A DNA stretch of 40,506 bases, taken from Pseudomonadota bacterium (GTDB lineage Bacteria; Pseudomonadota; Alphaproteobacteria; Micavibrionales; UBA2020). The stretch is from assembly GCA_023444705.1 (NCBI GenBank), contig JAEXMB010000088.1, positions 1 through 40,506 on the forward strand, written 5' to 3'. A program made the translations under genes and the position numbers. Under the pieces are notes generated by a model that saw only the letters and a list, made by a program, of their open reading frames with translations, did no database searches and was not told where the DNA came from. Numbering within the stretch: position 1 is the stretch's first letter; each line of letters opens with the position of its first letter. Shown here piece after piece: positions 15,034 to 23,692 of the stretch.

Positions 15034-15795
15034 TTAGCGCACCATGTCGAAGAGCAACACGCGCGCCTGTTTGGCCTGATCGGACAGGGCACCTTCAATA
15101 TCTGCCCCTTGCGCGTCCTTTTCAAGCGCGATGGCGTCGCCCTGGCCGAGTGTCACCGCCTCGCCGTCGGGCAGGCGGACATGGACATGGCCGTCCATGA
15201 CCTGCAGCCAGTAACGGCGCGCCGGATCGGTATCGATACGGACCTTCTGGCCCACGTCCAGCCGCGCTGCGCGCAGATGGGCGTCTTGCAGGATGCGTAG
15301 GGCCTCGGGCACCGCACCGTCATCCAGCGTGGCGGGCACGACCAGCGGCTGCCAGCCCTGCGGAGCAGGCACGGACGGATCCAGCACGTCAAAGCGCCGC
15401 TGCTGATAGGCAGGCTCGGCATTATGCACGTTGGGCATCAGCCAGATTTGCAGCAGATGCACGGGGTCGCTCGGCGAGGCGTTGAACTCGCTATGGCGGA
15501 TGCCGCGGCCGGCGCGCATCATCTGCACCTCGCCCGGCGCGATCACCGCACCGTTGCCAAGGCTGTCGCGGTGGGCCAAAGCCCCCTCGAGGACGATGGT
15601 GATAATCTCCATATTATCGTGCGGGTGGGCCGGAAAACCGCCACCGCCCTTAACACGGTCCTCGTTGATGACCCGCAGCGGGCCAAAGCCCATGCGGTCG
15701 GGGTCGTAATAATGGCCAAAGCTGAAGGAATGACGGGCGTCGAGCCAGTCAAAGCTATTGTGACCACGGGTATCGGCAGGAATGACGGTATACAT
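15034..15795 (-). CDS. Pirin family protein (YhhW-like)
   Basis: 253 aa bicupin. The metal ligands of the N-terminal cupin are all present: H57 and H59 in FPAHPHDNME, H101 and E103 in GIRHSEFNA, matching the positions known for E. coli YhhW, which shows quercetin 2,3-dioxygenase activity in vitro. The C-terminal cupin lacks metal residues, as usual. Good GGGAGAA ribosome site. It is divergent from a LysR regulator, a common arrangement in which the regulator controls the pirin gene; the shared 118-bp region carries repeated AT-rich elements. The physiological substrate is unknown. Confidence 0.95.
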   Translation of the reverse strand: MYTVIPADTRGHNSFDWLDARHSFSFGHYYDPDRMGFGPLRVINEDRVKGGGGFPAHPHDNMEIITIVLEGALAHRDSLGNGAVIAPGEVQMMRAGRGIRHSEFNASPSDPVHLLQIWLMPNVHNAEPAYQQRRFDVLDPSVPAPQGWQPLVVPATLDDGAVPEALRILQDAHLRAARLDVGQKVRIDTDPARRYWLQVMDGHVHVRLPDGEAVTLGQGDAIALEKDAQGADIEGALSDQAKQARVLLFDMVR

Positions 15796-15843
15796 GATGA
15801 CATTCTCCCTTTCATGAGCGTTGTTCCTGCTCTATGAGATATT

Positions 15844-15901
15844 ATTCTATAAATAATTATAATATGTATTATTTAGAATTGATTATTCCATTATTTAGAA
15901 T
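15844..15901. promoter_or_regulatory. Repeated operator elements between pirin and lysR
   Basis: ATTATTTAGAAT occurs at 15868-15879 and again at 15890-15901, exactly 22 bases apart (two helical turns). An imperfect inverted copy, ATTCTATAAATAAT, lies at 15844-15857. The block is very AT-rich in a GC-rich genome and fits tandem binding sites for the LysR protein, covering both divergent promoters. Confidence 0.65.
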
Positions 15902-15913
15902 AATAATGATTTC

Positions 15914-16840
15914 ATGGATAAATTGTCCAATATCATTGCCTTTTCGACAGTGGCCGAGACCCTGAGCTTTGCCGAGGCCGCCAAGCGCCTGGCAATTGCG
16001 CCATCGGTGGTCAGCAAGCGCATCAAGGACCTCGAAGCGCATCTGGGCGCCACACTTCTCAACCGCTCCACCCGTCATGTCAGCCTGACCGATGCGGGAT
16101 ACCGCTATGCCGAACACAGCCGCCGCCTGCTGGGCGAACTGGCGGAGCTTGAAGACAGCCTGCGCGACGGGCATGCCCGCCCCGTCGGCCACCTCACACT
16201 CAGTGCGCCGATGGCTTTCACCCACGCCTTTATGGGCCCGTTGCTGTCGTCGTTTCTGGGCCGCTATCCCGATGTCAGCGTCGACGTGCTGATCAGCGAC
16301 GATCCGCTTGGCTTTGCCCGGCCTGATTGCGACCTTGGCATTTTCATCGGCACGCCGCAGGCCGATACACTGGTGATGCGCAAGATCGCCGACACGCGGC
16401 GTGTCGTGGTGGGCAGCCCCGCCTATCTGGCGCAACATGGCCGCCCGCACACGCCGGCCGACCTGATCGCGCACAACTGCCTGAAGTACGCCCACGAACA
16501 AGGCCGCGGCCATGCCAGCACCGCCTGGCCATTCAGCAAAGACGGGCGCGAGGTCTGGCAACCGGTGATGGGCCGCATGATGGCCGACAGCGGCGCCCTG
16601 CTGGCACGCGCGGCGCGCGATGGGTGCGGCCTTGCTTTTCTGCCCACGTTTATCGTCGCCCCGCATATCATGGCGGGCGAACTCGACATCGTTTTGGAGG
16701 ATTACGAGCGCGCGCCACTGCCGATTTCGGTCGTCTGGCCGCACCAGCGGCACATGCCCGCGCGCCTGCGTGCATTGATAGATCATATTGTCGCGCATTT
16801 TCAGGCAGATACCCCGCCGCAGCCCGCACCATTGACATAA
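15914..16840 (+). CDS. LysR family transcriptional regulator
   Basis: 308 aa. The N-terminal winged helix-turn-helix (residues about 1-60) has SFAEAAKRLAIAPSVVSKRI and RIKDLEAHLGATLLNRSTR, typical of LysR regulators, with a linker helix to about residue 90 and a periplasmic-binding-protein-like effector domain to residue about 300 (GHLTLSAPMAF, DLGIFIGTP, DSGALLARAARDGCGLAFLP). It resembles the CrgA/DsdC-like subgroup in layout. The effector is unknown. Divergent from pirin and probably its regulator, with likely autoregulation through the repeats just upstream. No Shine-Dalgarno sequence is visible before the ATG. Confidence 0.96.
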   Translation: MDKLSNIIAFSTVAETLSFAEAAKRLAIAPSVVSKRIKDLEAHLGATLLNRSTRHVSLTDAGYRYAEHSRRLLGELAELEDSLRDGHARPVGHLTLSAPMAFTHAFMGPLLSSFLGRYPDVSVDVLISDDPLGFARPDCDLGIFIGTPQADTLVMRKIADTRRVVVGSPAYLAQHGRPHTPADLIAHNCLKYAHEQGRGHASTAWPFSKDGREVWQPVMGRMMADSGALLARAARDGCGLAFLPTFIVAPHIMAGELDIVLEDYERAPLPISVVWPHQRHMPARLRALIDHIVAHFQADTPPQPAPLT

Positions 16841-16898
16841 CTGCGAAATCCGTGTGAAATGCAGGCCTCCCCGCCACTTTCATGACCGGAGCCTGCCC

Positions 16899-17897
16899 AT
16901 GTCCCCCGCCCATACCCCCGCTTTGACATCCGTGCGCGCCTTCACCGGCGACTGCGAAAAGATCGCGCTGAACTCCCCGCACCTGAGCATCGACATGGAC
17001 AAGCTGGTCACGCTGTCGCAAAGCTTCAACACCGTCAGCAGCGCGCCGTCATGGGCGAACTACATCAGCACCGAGGCCAGCACCGGCTATCCCGTCGACG
17101 TCACCCGCGTCTTTTTTGAAATGGCGATGATCTGCGCCCAACAGGGCGGCTTCATCACGCCCGATGAAAACGGCGTGCCGCAGAAATGGAACATCAACGG
17201 TTCGGGCGCTGCCGCCATGCTGCAAAAGATGACCGAGATCCGCGACGCCAAGGCTCTGCCCGGCATCGACATCACCGATACGGCGCAATTGCGCGCAGCA
17301 CTCGCCCCGCATCTTGCAGGCGTTCCTTTCGCCGAGGCGCGCCAGCAGATGTTCGCCGAATTCGCATCGCCGCAAACATATGCCGCGCTTGACGCATTGG
17401 TCAAAGGCGCGCATGACCGCAGCACCAATACTTATAACTTCGATTTCGACTTCATCAACAAGGCGGCGGATCTGTTCCCGCAAAGCTTTGCCAGCGACCC
17501 TTTCCGCAAAAAAATCATCCTCGCCGTACTGATGACCGCGTCCTTCGCACATGCCAAGGCCGCCAATGACGAACTGCGCGACATGTCGCCCGCCGTCATC
17601 ACCACCAACGCCCCCGTCGCGGCCGATTACGTTTTGCCGCAGGTGCTGGAAGGCCTTGGCGTGCTGAAACTTTCCGACCGCCTGCGCGACCAGCTGCTGG
17701 GCAAGGCCGGCTTTGACGAAAACGACAGCGTCGTGCGCGACCTGCGCGCCGCCACCATTCATATCTGCGACCTGTTGTCGGCCATGTCGGGCAAGAGCCC
17801 CCAGGATATCGACGCGCACCTCTGGCTTGCGGGCCGCGACCCTGCCGTCAAGCCGACGCTGAAACCCGCGATCAACGTCTATACGACGTGGTTCTGA
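16899..17897 (+). CDS. Queuosine salvage protein, Qng1/DUF2419-like
   Basis: 332 aa from the ATG at 16899, with GGAG at 16888-16891. I recognise the queuosine-5'-phosphate N-glycosylase family (Qng1, formerly DUF2419), which releases queuine base for reuse in tRNA. The best match is the block AADYVLPQVLEGLGVLKLSD (residues 241-260), which parallels the human ADYRLPQVLAHLGALKYSD; its Asp (D243) is a likely active-site residue. Other agreeing parts: the N-terminal VRAFTGDCEKIALNSPHLSI, the FAEARQQMFAEF helix, and the ending DAHLWLAGRD. It is somewhat divergent and the usual aromatic NF-FW string is not obvious. No queuosine genes lie nearby. A strong terminator follows. Confidence 0.75.
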   Translation: MSPAHTPALTSVRAFTGDCEKIALNSPHLSIDMDKLVTLSQSFNTVSSAPSWANYISTEASTGYPVDVTRVFFEMAMICAQQGGFITPDENGVPQKWNINGSGAAAMLQKMTEIRDAKALPGIDITDTAQLRAALAPHLAGVPFAEARQQMFAEFASPQTYAALDALVKGAHDRSTNTYNFDFDFINKAADLFPQSFASDPFRKKIILAVLMTASFAHAKAANDELRDMSPAVITTNAPVAADYVLPQVLEGLGVLKLSDRLRDQLLGKAGFDENDSVVRDLRAATIHICDLLSAMSGKSPQDIDAHLWLAGRDPAVKPTLKPAINVYTTWF

Positions 17898-17908
17898 TCC
17901 ACGCGTTG

Positions 17909-17944
17909 AAAAAAAGCCCCGGTCGTCTGGCCGGGGCTTTTTTT
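17909..17944. terminator. Bidirectional terminator between the Qng1-like gene and ybdG
   Basis: AAAAAAGCCCCGG pairs with CCGGGGCTTTTTT around a short loop; A and T runs on both sides. The ybdG stop codon lies inside its edge. Confidence 0.92.
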
Positions 17945-19214
17945 ATGCCGCATCGCGTAATTGCCCCTGCTGCGACAGGGCCTGCAGGTCGCTGCCCGCG
18001 GGGTTTTGAAAGGCGCGCAGACCAAAGGCATGCATGATCGCATAGAGATGGTCAAAGATATCCGCCTGCACGCCTTCGTAAGCGCCCCATGCAGTGGTGT
18101 TGGTGAAGCAGTAGATTTCAATCGGCAAGCCCGCGGCCCCTGGGGCCAGCTGGCGCACCAGCAGCGTCATGTCCTGATGGATATGAGGATGCTGACGCAG
18201 ATACGCCTCCACATAAGCGCGGAAAGTACCGATGTTGGTCAGGCTGCGCGCATTGACCGGCAGGCGGTCGCTTTCATCAATCCGGCTGTTCCATGCGCTG
18301 ATCTCCTGCGACTTCTGCGCCAGATAGGGGCGCAAAAGGCGAAAACGCTGCATATCCTCGACATCGTGCGCGGAGAGAAAGCGAATGCTGTTCTGGTCGA
18401 CGAATACCGCGCGCTTGATGCGCCGTCCGCCGGATTCACTCATGCCGCGCCAGTTCTTGAACGGATCGCTGATCAGGCGGCGCGTGGGGATCGTCGTGAT
18501 GGTCTTGTCCCAGTTCTGCACCTTGACGGTATGCAGTGCGATATCGATGACGTCGCCGTCGGCATTGAGCTGCGGCATTTCGATCCAGTCGCCCACGCGC
18601 ACCATGTCGCCGGAGGTGATCTGCACGCTGGCCACCAGCGAGAGCAGCGTGTCCTGAAACACCAGCATCAGCACCGCCGCCATCGCGCCAAGGCCGGACA
18701 GCAAAATAACGGGGGAGCGGTCAATCAGTGCCGCCACGATCAAAATGCCCGCCACCAGCACCAGCGCGAGCTTGACCATCTGTACATAGCCTTTGATAGG
18801 ACGTCCCGCCGCCTGCGGGCGGCGCGCATAGACCGCATTGACCGCATTCAGCACGCCTGACAGCGCCAGCGCGAAGCTGAGGATGATGCACGCGCTCACC
18901 ACGTTGCGCGTGACATCGGCCACGGCGGGCGGTATATGCGCCACCGCGCCGATACCCGCCATGACCACAATCGCGGGCACGATGTTGGCCAGGCGCGACA
19001 GGACTTTCTGGCGTTCAAGCTCGGGCAGGTAATCGCCGGGCGCGTGGCGCAACATATGGTGGATAGCGCGCAGTAAAATCCGCTTTACCGCAAAATTGGC
19101 GATCAGCGCGAAGAGCGCCAGCACGCACAGGCCCGCCAGCATCTGGATCATCGGGGGTTGCGCCGACAGGTTCTGTGCAAATTGAAAGGCGTCGCTGGCC
19201 ATGAGTGTGTCCAT
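17943..19214 (-). CDS. ybdG: YbdG-type mechanosensitive channel (MscS superfamily)
   Basis: 423 aa from the ATG at 19214, with GGAG eight bases upstream; the longer frame upstream has no ribosome site. Five hydrophobic segments in the first about 200 residues, the last being the pore helix (SGLGAMAAVLMLVFQDTLL). The cytoplasmic part has blocks specific to YbdG: DWIEMPQLNADGDVIDI, VQNWDKTITTIPTRRL, FKNWRGMSESGGRRIKR and LAPGAAGLPIEIYCFTN. E. coli YbdG is a minor-conductance channel (MscM) that helps survive mild osmotic down-shock. It is close to the E. coli length of 415 aa. Confidence 0.95.
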   Translation of the reverse strand: MDTLMASDAFQFAQNLSAQPPMIQMLAGLCVLALFALIANFAVKRILLRAIHHMLRHAPGDYLPELERQKVLSRLANIVPAIVVMAGIGAVAHIPPAVADVTRNVVSACIILSFALALSGVLNAVNAVYARRPQAAGRPIKGYVQMVKLALVLVAGILIVAALIDRSPVILLSGLGAMAAVLMLVFQDTLLSLVASVQITSGDMVRVGDWIEMPQLNADGDVIDIALHTVKVQNWDKTITTIPTRRLISDPFKNWRGMSESGGRRIKRAVFVDQNSIRFLSAHDVEDMQRFRLLRPYLAQKSQEISAWNSRIDESDRLPVNARSLTNIGTFRAYVEAYLRQHPHIHQDMTLLVRQLAPGAAGLPIEIYCFTNTTAWGAYEGVQADIFDHLYAIMHAFGLRAFQNPAGSDLQALSQQGQLRDAA

Positions 19215-19395
19215 CGCATGATCTCCGGTGCTGTTGTGTATGAATATCCGTTGATAGCCTCTGATGGACGCACACCGCAACCCTTGCACCGCAAAAAACT
19301 GAAAAAAACCGCAGATAGCACGCAAAAAATGCAGAGACTGCCGCTTTATGTGGCACGGCAACACGAATTATAAAACAATATAGCAGGATTTCTTT

Positions 19396-19426
19396 TTGAC
19401 ATCATGTTGCGTGCAATGCTTAGAAT
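19396..19426 (+). promoter_or_regulatory. Possible sigma-70 promoter for the HESVH gene
   Basis: TTGACA at 19396-19401 and TAGAAT at 19421-19426. The 19-base gap is longer than the usual 17, so strength is uncertain. It lies 36 bases before the ATG. Confidence 0.4.
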
Positions 19427-19462
19427 AAACAGCTTTACGCGCAATAACCGGAATATTCCGCA

Positions 19463-20188
19463 ATGGCCCTGCCCGCACGACTGACATGGCTGCGCACTTT
19501 TTTTGCCCCGCGTGTACCGCTTTGGCTTCATGCGGTGCGCACCGGTGCGCTTGTGGTACTGAGCTTTCTTGGCCTTGACCGCGTTATCCTGCCCGCCCTG
19601 CCCGCGCGCCCGTTGACCGCCAACGAAACGCAGATGCTGCGCGAAGTGTTTGGAAAATCTGTCGACTACAAGAAAGTGCGCATCCACCAATCGCGCATCG
19701 GTGATATGTGGCTTGGCCTGTTCAACACAGCCGCCATGACCCGCCATAACATGATCACGATCACTCGCGACGCCTGCAGCGCGGATTATGCCCTGTGCAA
19801 GGACGACGCCACGCGCAGCGTCTTTCTGCACGAAAGCGTGCATGTCTGGCAAAGCCAGAACCGCATCATGCCCTCGCGCCTCGTGGAAACCTTTGGCCAT
19901 TACAGCCGCATCCTGCGCGGCATCTCGCCCGAAGACCACTATGCCTACTCGCTCAGAGACGGGCGCGCGCTGACCACCTATAACATCGAACAGCAGGCGG
20001 GCATCATTTCAGACTATGTGATGTACGTAGAGGGCAAACCCGTAAATGACGCCAACCGCAACATGCTGTTCCTCAACACCGATACGCTGTCGCGCGAAGG
20101 CTATGACTACCGCGCCGATTATGCGCGCGTGCTGAAACCCTTCCTGCGCAATCCCGCCTACGTGCGCAACCAAACAGCGCGCAAATAA
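19463..20188 (+). CDS. Membrane-anchored protein with HExxH motif
   Basis: 241 aa. A hydrophobic segment at residues about 22-45 should anchor it, leaving a domain outside the cytoplasm. HESVH at 123-127 is a zinc-type HExxH motif, in the setting RSVFLHESVHVWQSQNRIMP. About 50 residues later YNIEQQAGIISDYV offers E176 as the third ligand, a layout seen in gluzincin-like putative peptidases. Two Cys (105 and 112) could form a disulphide. Family not recognised. The aromatic-rich HVWQ after the motif is shared with secreted DUF-type metalloproteins, where catalysis has often not been proved. Terminator follows directly. Confidence 0.75.
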   Translation: MALPARLTWLRTFFAPRVPLWLHAVRTGALVVLSFLGLDRVILPALPARPLTANETQMLREVFGKSVDYKKVRIHQSRIGDMWLGLFNTAAMTRHNMITITRDACSADYALCKDDATRSVFLHESVHVWQSQNRIMPSRLVETFGHYSRILRGISPEDHYAYSLRDGRALTTYNIEQQAGIISDYVMYVEGKPVNDANRNMLFLNTDTLSREGYDYRADYARVLKPFLRNPAYVRNQTARK

Positions 20189-20218
20189 AAAACCGGCCCC
20201 TTGCGGAGCCGGTTTTTT
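20186..20218. terminator. Bidirectional terminator between the HESVH gene and dps
   Basis: AAAAAACCGGC pairs with GCCGGTTTTTT around a GC-rich loop, with A and T runs on both sides. Confidence 0.9.
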
Positions 20219-20233
20219 AAAGCCACTGCGTGC

Positions 20234-20701
20234 TTATTCAAGGTGCGCCTTGAGCATCCAGTGGAATTTCTGGTGGACCTGCAGACGTTCGATCGCCAGA
20301 TCTTCCGTCGCATCGTCATTGGCATCGTCTGCCGCATCAACCAGCGCCTGCGCGGTCTTGATGATCGTCTCGTGGTCCTTGACGAGGTTTTTGATCATCT
20401 GCACGGCGGTGCAGCTGCCGGTTTCTTCCTTGATGTCGGTCAGCTTGGCAAAGGCGGCAAAGCTGCCCGGCGCGGGCACGTCAAGCGCGCGCAGGCGTTC
20501 CGCCACGCTGTCGATCGCCAGGAACAAATCCTGATACTGGCCTTCGAACATGGTGTGCAGGGTGTTGAAATACGGGCCCTTCACGTTCCAATGATAGTTC
20601 TGGGTTTTAAGGAACAGCACATAGCTGTCGGCCAGCAGGCAGTTCAGCCCCTGCACGACGGCATCGGGTCTGGCTGCGGTTTTTTTCTTGGTGGTAGCCA
20701 T
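20234..20701 (-). CDS. dps: Dps-family ferritin-like DNA-protection protein
   Basis: 155 aa from the second of two adjacent ATGs, the better spaced one for AAGGAG; starting at 20704 would add one Met. Dps forms 12-mers that oxidise and store iron with H2O2, protecting DNA. The inter-subunit ferroxidase ligands are present: H37 in NYHWNVKGP, H49 in NTLHTMF, D64 and E68 in AIDSVAERLR. The Lys-rich N-terminus (ATTKKKTAARPD) could bind DNA. It lies 22 bases after ahpD and the two form a peroxide-defence operon. Confidence 0.95.
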   Translation of the reverse strand: MATTKKKTAARPDAVVQGLNCLLADSYVLFLKTQNYHWNVKGPYFNTLHTMFEGQYQDLFLAIDSVAERLRALDVPAPGSFAAFAKLTDIKEETGSCTAVQMIKNLVKDHETIIKTAQALVDAADDANDDATEDLAIERLQVHQKFHWMLKAHLE

Positions 20702-20723
20702 CATAACTCTCCTTGGTCAAAGA

Positions 20724-21305
20724 TTATGCGGGAATGCACAGCGCCTGCGCGGCGGCGGCCACGACGGCGGAAATACGCACGCAATGCTGCACACCGGTCT
20801 TGCTAACCTCGTGCTTTTGCACGGCGGCGGCGTGGGATTCGATGCACAGGCCGCACCCGTTGATGGCCGATACGGCCAGCGAGTACAGCTCGAACGTCAC
20901 CTTGTCGATGCCGGGCGACGCGATCACGTTCATACGCAAACCTGCGGGCAGCTGGGAAAGTTCCTTGTCATGCGCCAGATGGATGAAGCGGTAATAGACG
21001 TTGTTCATCGCCATGACGGCGGCGGCGGCCTTGGCGGCGTTGATTTCCTCGGCCGACAGGGTGGCGGCGGTCTCGCCGGTGACGGCGGCGATGATCGCCG
21101 GATGCTTGGTCGCATAGGCCGAGGCCAGCGCGATGCCATGCACCTGATTGAGCGTGAGGCCGGAGTTAGGGTCCTGCTTGATAACAGCGGACAGGTTCAG
21201 GCGGATATCCTTGGCAAAATCGGGCAGCAGGTCGCGCAGGGCATCAATGTTGGCGGGGGTTGCGGCATCAGCCGTCTGTGCGACGGCAAGTGAAGTTACG
21301 GTCAT
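20724..21305 (-). CDS. ahpD: AhpD-family alkylhydroperoxidase
   Basis: 193 aa. Carboxymuconolactone-decarboxylase-fold peroxidase. The active-site set is complete with the same spacing as in mycobacterial AhpD: E139, then C151 and C154 in NGCGLCIESH, and H158. In AhpD the two Cys cycle as a thiol-disulphide pair, reducing AhpC or peroxides. Usually the partner ahpC is adjacent; here it is missing and dps follows instead. A GTAAC-N17-CGTT element on the same strand about 100 bases upstream is one base off the EcfG consensus. Confidence 0.95.
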   Translation of the reverse strand: MTVTSLAVAQTADAATPANIDALRDLLPDFAKDIRLNLSAVIKQDPNSGLTLNQVHGIALASAYATKHPAIIAAVTGETAATLSAEEINAAKAAAAVMAMNNVYYRFIHLAHDKELSQLPAGLRMNVIASPGIDKVTFELYSLAVSAINGCGLCIESHAAAVQKHEVSKTGVQHCVRISAVVAAAAQALCIPA

Positions 21306-21402
21306 GTTACGTCCCTTTCTGGGGAGGAATGGTTGATGTTGGGATCAAATATAAGCCCGCAAAGCTGACCGCCAAGTTAATTTTCCTGTCTTTTCAGGCG
21401 CA

Positions 21403-21428
21403 AACGGGCAATTTCGGCCCGAGGTTAC
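21403..21428 (-). promoter_or_regulatory. Near-consensus EcfG-type promoter for ahpD-dps
   Basis: On the - strand: GTAAC, 17 bases, CGTT. One mismatch in the -35. The position (about 100 bases before ahpD) is further out than for the other EcfG-type sites of this window. Confidence 0.35.
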
Positions 21429-21524
21429 ATAATTTTTTAACCCTCCCCGTGGTATTTTATGACCAGAAACTGCTTCGTGCGCCTGTTCTGGCGGACTAGT
21501 GAATTGAATTATTGGGGAAATTCC

Positions 21525-23498
21525 ATGCCACGCATCATCCGCAACCCGACCTTGCTGGAACGCCTGCATGACGGCATCGCCAACAATCCGCGCAAGGTGC
21601 AATTCCTTTTCGCGTCCGCCGCAGGGGCAGGATTGCTGGCTCTGATGTCCCCCGCGAGCGACGCGGACCAGCCGCGCAACGATTCTGCCGCCGCATCGAC
21701 CGATCCCGGCACGATGGGCCTTGCCACGCCTGCGGGTGCTGACAACCAGCAATGCCCCGCCGAAATGTCGCCCGTCATTCCGCGCCCCGATGCCTTCCCC
21801 TTCCCCGTCGATCCGGCAGCGCAACAGCGCGTGCTGCAGGACCTTGGCTTTCAGATCGGCCGCAACACGCCCGACGGGGTGTTCAAGGAACGCACGCTGA
21901 CCTCGCTCAACGAATTGCGCCAGCTGTATTACGGTGCCGCATATCGCGCCGCCCCCGCCTTCAGCCAGACGATGAGCGAGAAGGAATATCGCGACCTTGC
22001 CGCCTTTGCCGCACAGGTCAAGCGCGATGCCTCTACCTATAACGTGCCTGTCGAGCGCATGACCAACGTGTCGCTGGCCGCGCACGCCTTTGGCATGCGT
22101 GTGGATGAATTGCTGCCCGCAACCGATCAGGGGCAAAGCGGATTTCGCGGGTCGATGACCGACTTCCTCTACCTCGTCAAAAACTACGGCCACCGGTTTG
22201 GCATGGGTGCGCTGGCCGACCAGATCAAAGCCGAGCGCGGCTGGATGGGCGGTGCCGTATCCCTGCGCGTGGATGATCCCGTCGCCTTCATGTTGCTCGA
22301 CCAGTTGCGCCAGTACGAGCGCACGGCCATTTTCTTTGAGGCGCGCCGCCTTGGCGAGGGCAACGACATGCCCCAGACGCGCGAACTGCACGGCACGCAA
22401 CCCGCAAGCGACCTTGCGCGTATGCAGGCAGACCTGCAGACGCTGGGCGTTGGCAACCTGACGGGCAGCGACAACGGTTTTGGTCTGCGGACCGAAGCCG
22501 CACTGAACCTTTACCGCGCGACCTATGCGCCGCTGGTGCCGCAAGGGGCGAATGTCGACGACTATCTGCCGCGCTTTGCTGAGCTGGCGCGCCGCGACGC
22601 GCAAACCTATGAACGCCTGTCCGAGCAAGCCGTCAACGACGGGCGTGCTGGCCGCGCGCTGACCATCCCCACGCAAGCCGCGGCGGCCATCCGTCTGTCC
22701 GCACTCACCACGGGGGCGGATTTCGGCTATATGATGAAGCTTGCCTATGCCGAAAGCACGTTTGACCCCGAGGCAGGTGCGCCGACCTCGACCGCCAAGG
22801 GGCTTTATCAGTTTATCGAAGACACCTGGGTGCAAACGATCAGCCGCTATGGCGCCGATCATGGCATGGGTGTTCTGGCACGCCATTTCAGCGTACAGCC
22901 CGACATGCACGGCACGATGGTCGGGCGCAGCGAAAACCCGTGGATGCGCATTGCCGCCCTTGGCCTGCGCGACCAGCCGCAGCTGGCGGGGCTGATGAGT
23001 GCGGAGTTGCAATTGCACAACGAGTTCCTCATCGAATGCGCGCTCGGGCGCGAGCTTGACGACGCCGAGCTTTACATGGGCCACTTCATGGGCCACGACG
23101 CGGCCTATGCCTTCCTGCGTACCTATGACAGCGCGCCCGCTACCAACGCCGCCGCCGCTTTCCCCGCAGCGGCAAAGGCAAACGAAGGCGTATTCTACAA
23201 CCGTGGCGCGTCGCGCAGTATGGCGGGCGTGGTAGAGCTGTTCGAGCGCAAGTTCAACCGCTACGACCTTGCCGACCGGCCCTATAACCTGCAGGTCACG
23301 TTCAACGAAAACGTCGCCGCGCGCGAACGCCTGAGCCGCGACCAACAGGTGTCGCGCGATGCCGCACGCGCCGGCTTTCCCATGAGTGCGGAAAACGCGC
23401 GCGCGATGGGCGTGACGCGGGTGGAGCGCCGCGGCGAGGACATCGTGCTGCACTTTGACCGCAACCTGCACGCACCGCCGCCCCGCCCCGTGAGCTAA
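21525..23498 (+). CDS. Lytic transglycosylase with peptidoglycan-binding-like domains (first paralog)
   Basis: 657 aa from the ATG at 21525, with GGGG about ten bases upstream. A hydrophobic stretch at residues about 28-45 (VQFLFASAAGAGLLALMSP) acts as signal or anchor. Two peptidoglycan-binding-like units: about 100-140 (RVLQDLGFQIGR-TPDGVFKERTL) and about 305-345 (MQADLQTLGVGNLTG-NGFGLRTEAAL). The SLT domain starts near 400 with the catalytic E410 in LAYAESTFDP, then STAKGLYQFIEDTWV. It cleaves the glycan strands of peptidoglycan with formation of anhydro-muramyl ends. A further block, AELYMGHFMGHDAAYAFL, is shared with the next gene. Terminator follows. Confidence 0.88.
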   Translation: MPRIIRNPTLLERLHDGIANNPRKVQFLFASAAGAGLLALMSPASDADQPRNDSAAASTDPGTMGLATPAGADNQQCPAEMSPVIPRPDAFPFPVDPAAQQRVLQDLGFQIGRNTPDGVFKERTLTSLNELRQLYYGAAYRAAPAFSQTMSEKEYRDLAAFAAQVKRDASTYNVPVERMTNVSLAAHAFGMRVDELLPATDQGQSGFRGSMTDFLYLVKNYGHRFGMGALADQIKAERGWMGGAVSLRVDDPVAFMLLDQLRQYERTAIFFEARRLGEGNDMPQTRELHGTQPASDLARMQADLQTLGVGNLTGSDNGFGLRTEAALNLYRATYAPLVPQGANVDDYLPRFAELARRDAQTYERLSEQAVNDGRAGRALTIPTQAAAAIRLSALTTGADFGYMMKLAYAESTFDPEAGAPTSTAKGLYQFIEDTWVQTISRYGADHGMGVLARHFSVQPDMHGTMVGRSENPWMRIAALGLRDQPQLAGLMSAELQLHNEFLIECALGRELDDAELYMGHFMGHDAAYAFLRTYDSAPATNAAAAFPAAAKANEGVFYNRGASRSMAGVVELFERKFNRYDLADRPYNLQVTFNENVAARERLSRDQQVSRDAARAGFPMSAENARAMGVTRVERRGEDIVLHFDRNLHAPPPRPVS

Positions 23499-23576
23499 AG
23501 CCCAGCCTGTTGCGGCGCAATATATTGAAATTACAGCATTTTTTGTGCTGACGCCCTGCCCATGCAGATGACATAA

Positions 23577-23602
23577 GGGGTTGCCGTAACCCCGTTTTTT
23601 TC
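23577..23602 (+). terminator. Terminator between the two transglycosylase genes
   Basis: GGGGTT (23577-23582) pairs with AACCCC (23588-23593), followed by GTTTTTTT. Confidence 0.8.
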
Positions 23603-23692
23603 CTAAACTCGCCTCCTTAACGCATTGCCGTCCATCCCTGCGCCGCGCCCCGCGCGCGCGTTTTCGTTGCCTGATCCAAGGAGAGAGTGACC

